The notes under the pieces: generated by a model | Databases searched by the model: none | What the model was told of the DNA's origin: nothing | What the model saw: only the letters and a program-made list of their open reading frames with translations | Made by a program: the position numbers and the translations under genes | NCBI GenBank assembly: GCA_000310025.1 | Contig: FN649727.1 | Span: 8,507,855-8,571,854, forward strand | DNA length: 64,000 nucleotides | Origin: Ectocarpus siliculosus | Taxonomy: Eukaryota; Sar; Phaeophyceae; Ectocarpales; Ectocarpaceae | Direction of reading: 5' to 3' | Part shown: positions 62,944 to 64,000 of the stretch, one piece after another | How positions within the stretch are numbered: position 1 is the stretch's first letter | How the letters are laid out: each line of letters starts with the position of its first letter

Positions 62944-63913
62944 GTGGAGGAGCGTTTTCGTAACTGGCGGGAGTCCCTCTATTCTCCCGACTCCGACGCG
63001 GCGAGATCTCCGCCGTTTGAGGGGCACATGCCTGAAAGATTGTAAGTAGTCGGTGAGAGGGATTGTGCGCGGGAAAGAAGGAGGGACTTCAAGCAAAACC
63101 TTTGCTACCCTACAAAGAAGCTGGCGGCGGCAGAGGGGTGCCGTGCGACAAAAAGCGCGCATGGCCTCTGCCGTGCAACAGCTGTTCTCCCCTTTACCTG
63201 ATTTGGGCGATCTAAAAACAAGGAACAGCAAACGCGACGCTTTCAGCGGACCTGCCGCGAGCGAAGCTATCTTCGGTGCCCAGACACCTACATCATCAGA
63301 AGACCCGGCCTCTGAGCGCATCGACCCCGTCCTCCTCCTCTCGCGCCCAGTGGAAGGGTTTAATCATCCCCGGCAGCACTTGTTCACCGACCGGCTACTA
63401 GGGCGTTTTTACGAGGACAGCTCACTCGACGCCGAGACACGAAAAACGAGCAAGTGCCTCGCAGGTAGACTTGGTACCGCAGGTAGCAAAAGCACCACAA
63501 GACCCAGCACGACCGCAACCACAAAGCCGCATTCCCGCTCCTCTCACTCACCGACGACCACAAGACGCGGCGGCAAACGCATGTACGGGAGCACCTCGGC
63601 TCGGGCTTTGGACAGCTCACGGGGATCGGGGCTTGCGGAAAGAAAAGAGCAAGTGCAAAAGGAAATCCTGGCGCAAAAGGAGCTGATTGAGAAGCTGGAG
63701 GGGAGGGTGGCATCCCTGTCCGGTCGAGGAGGGCATAGAGCTGCACCGCGGGGGTCGTCGGCACCACCCCAAGAGGAAAGCGAGAGGGGTACCACCGGTC
63801 GACACGACATCGAAGACCGACCTGCAACGACGACGGACGCGGTGAGGGAACGCAGAGTCCGCGATGATGATGAAATCGGCCTTGCCGTGCAGACGTGTAG
63901 ATGCCGGCCTTGA
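62944..63913 (+). CDS. Unrecognised protein with C-terminal coiled coil, 5' end uncertain
   Basis: No family was recognised. Two exons join in phase: 62944-63041 (VEERFRNWRESLYSPDSDAA..., donor gtaagt) and 63118-63913 (stop TGA). Upstream of 62944 the same frame stays open to about 62840 without an ATG, so an earlier exon is likely; otherwise translation could begin at the ATG at 63161 (context gcATGGCC), giving 250 residues. The N-terminal half has a folded-looking stretch (VQQLFSPLPDLGDLKTRN; NHPRQHLFTDRLLGRFYED). A Ser/Thr/Arg-rich linker follows, then a helical segment (ERKEQVQKEILAQKELIEKL) with heptad spacing, then a charged tail. It is transcribed away from LIG4. Confidence 0.5.
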
Positions 63914-64000
63914 CGACATCGGCCCATGATTAACTGCCTTTGTACGCAAAAGTGATTTTTCCTTCAATCGTCTATAGCAACGCCATGAGAGCTTGTTAAC

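Noticed and set aside
1-64000. CRISPR arrays, bacterial operons, rRNA or tRNA genes
   Set aside because: Spliced eukaryotic genes throughout; no regularly spaced repeats of CRISPR type and no tRNA B-box with a foldable cloverleaf was seen by eye.

Overview
This is nuclear DNA of a very intron-rich eukaryote. Coding exons of 50-400 bp sit in introns of roughly 300-1,200 bp with GT-AG borders and at least two apparent GC-AG borders. The gene set (WAVE-complex CYFIP, DNA ligase IV, a TTC1-type TPR protein, a large 7TM receptor), the exon layout, the roughly balanced base composition and a Rep-type (HUH) transposon fit a photosynthetic stramenopile, most likely a filamentous brown alga. That assignment is an inference; no marker gene fixes the species.

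Layout. (1) <1-16,288, minus: 22 exons (1,076 codons) of CYFIP/PIR121/Sra-1; the C-terminus lies beyond the left edge. Its intron 10 contains a 100-N assembly gap flanked by poor, homopolymer-rich sequence. (2) 18,762-21,227, plus: a TTC1-like TPR co-chaperone, first exon not located, diverging from CYFIP. (3) 22,863-24,900, plus: an uncharacterised protein with the residue layout of a 2OG-Fe(II) dioxygenase. (4) 27,095-35,265, minus: a seven-transmembrane receptor of the cAMP-receptor/GPR157 type with a third intracellular loop of about 440 residues; the TM2 exon was not resolved. (5) 39,096-44,719, minus: the transposase gene of a Rep/HUH DNA transposon carrying an acidic Ser/Asp domain, three AT-hooks, a Rep endonuclease core and a C-terminal PHD-like zinc finger; this copy looks decayed. 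(6) 46,118-61,980, minus: a complete DNA ligase IV gene, 24 exons, 1,065 residues, the end-joining ligase. (7) 62,944-63,913, plus: an unrecognised protein with a short coiled coil, diverging from LIG4.

Repeats lie almost entirely in introns and spacers: a palindromic MITE family (two copies and a remnant), an approximately 300-bp interspersed repeat found once in a receptor intron and once, inverted, in a LIG4 intron, tandem duplications that run across splice donors of CYFIP, and a strongly over-represented octamer (ACTGCTGT/ACAGCAGT) in non-coding DNA. The genes do not form an operon or an obvious pathway. CYFIP and the receptor could both act in signalling to actin, but nothing in the sequence links them. 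Exon coordinates were read by eye from splice signals, reading phase and remembered protein families; in each complete model the exon lengths sum to a multiple of three.
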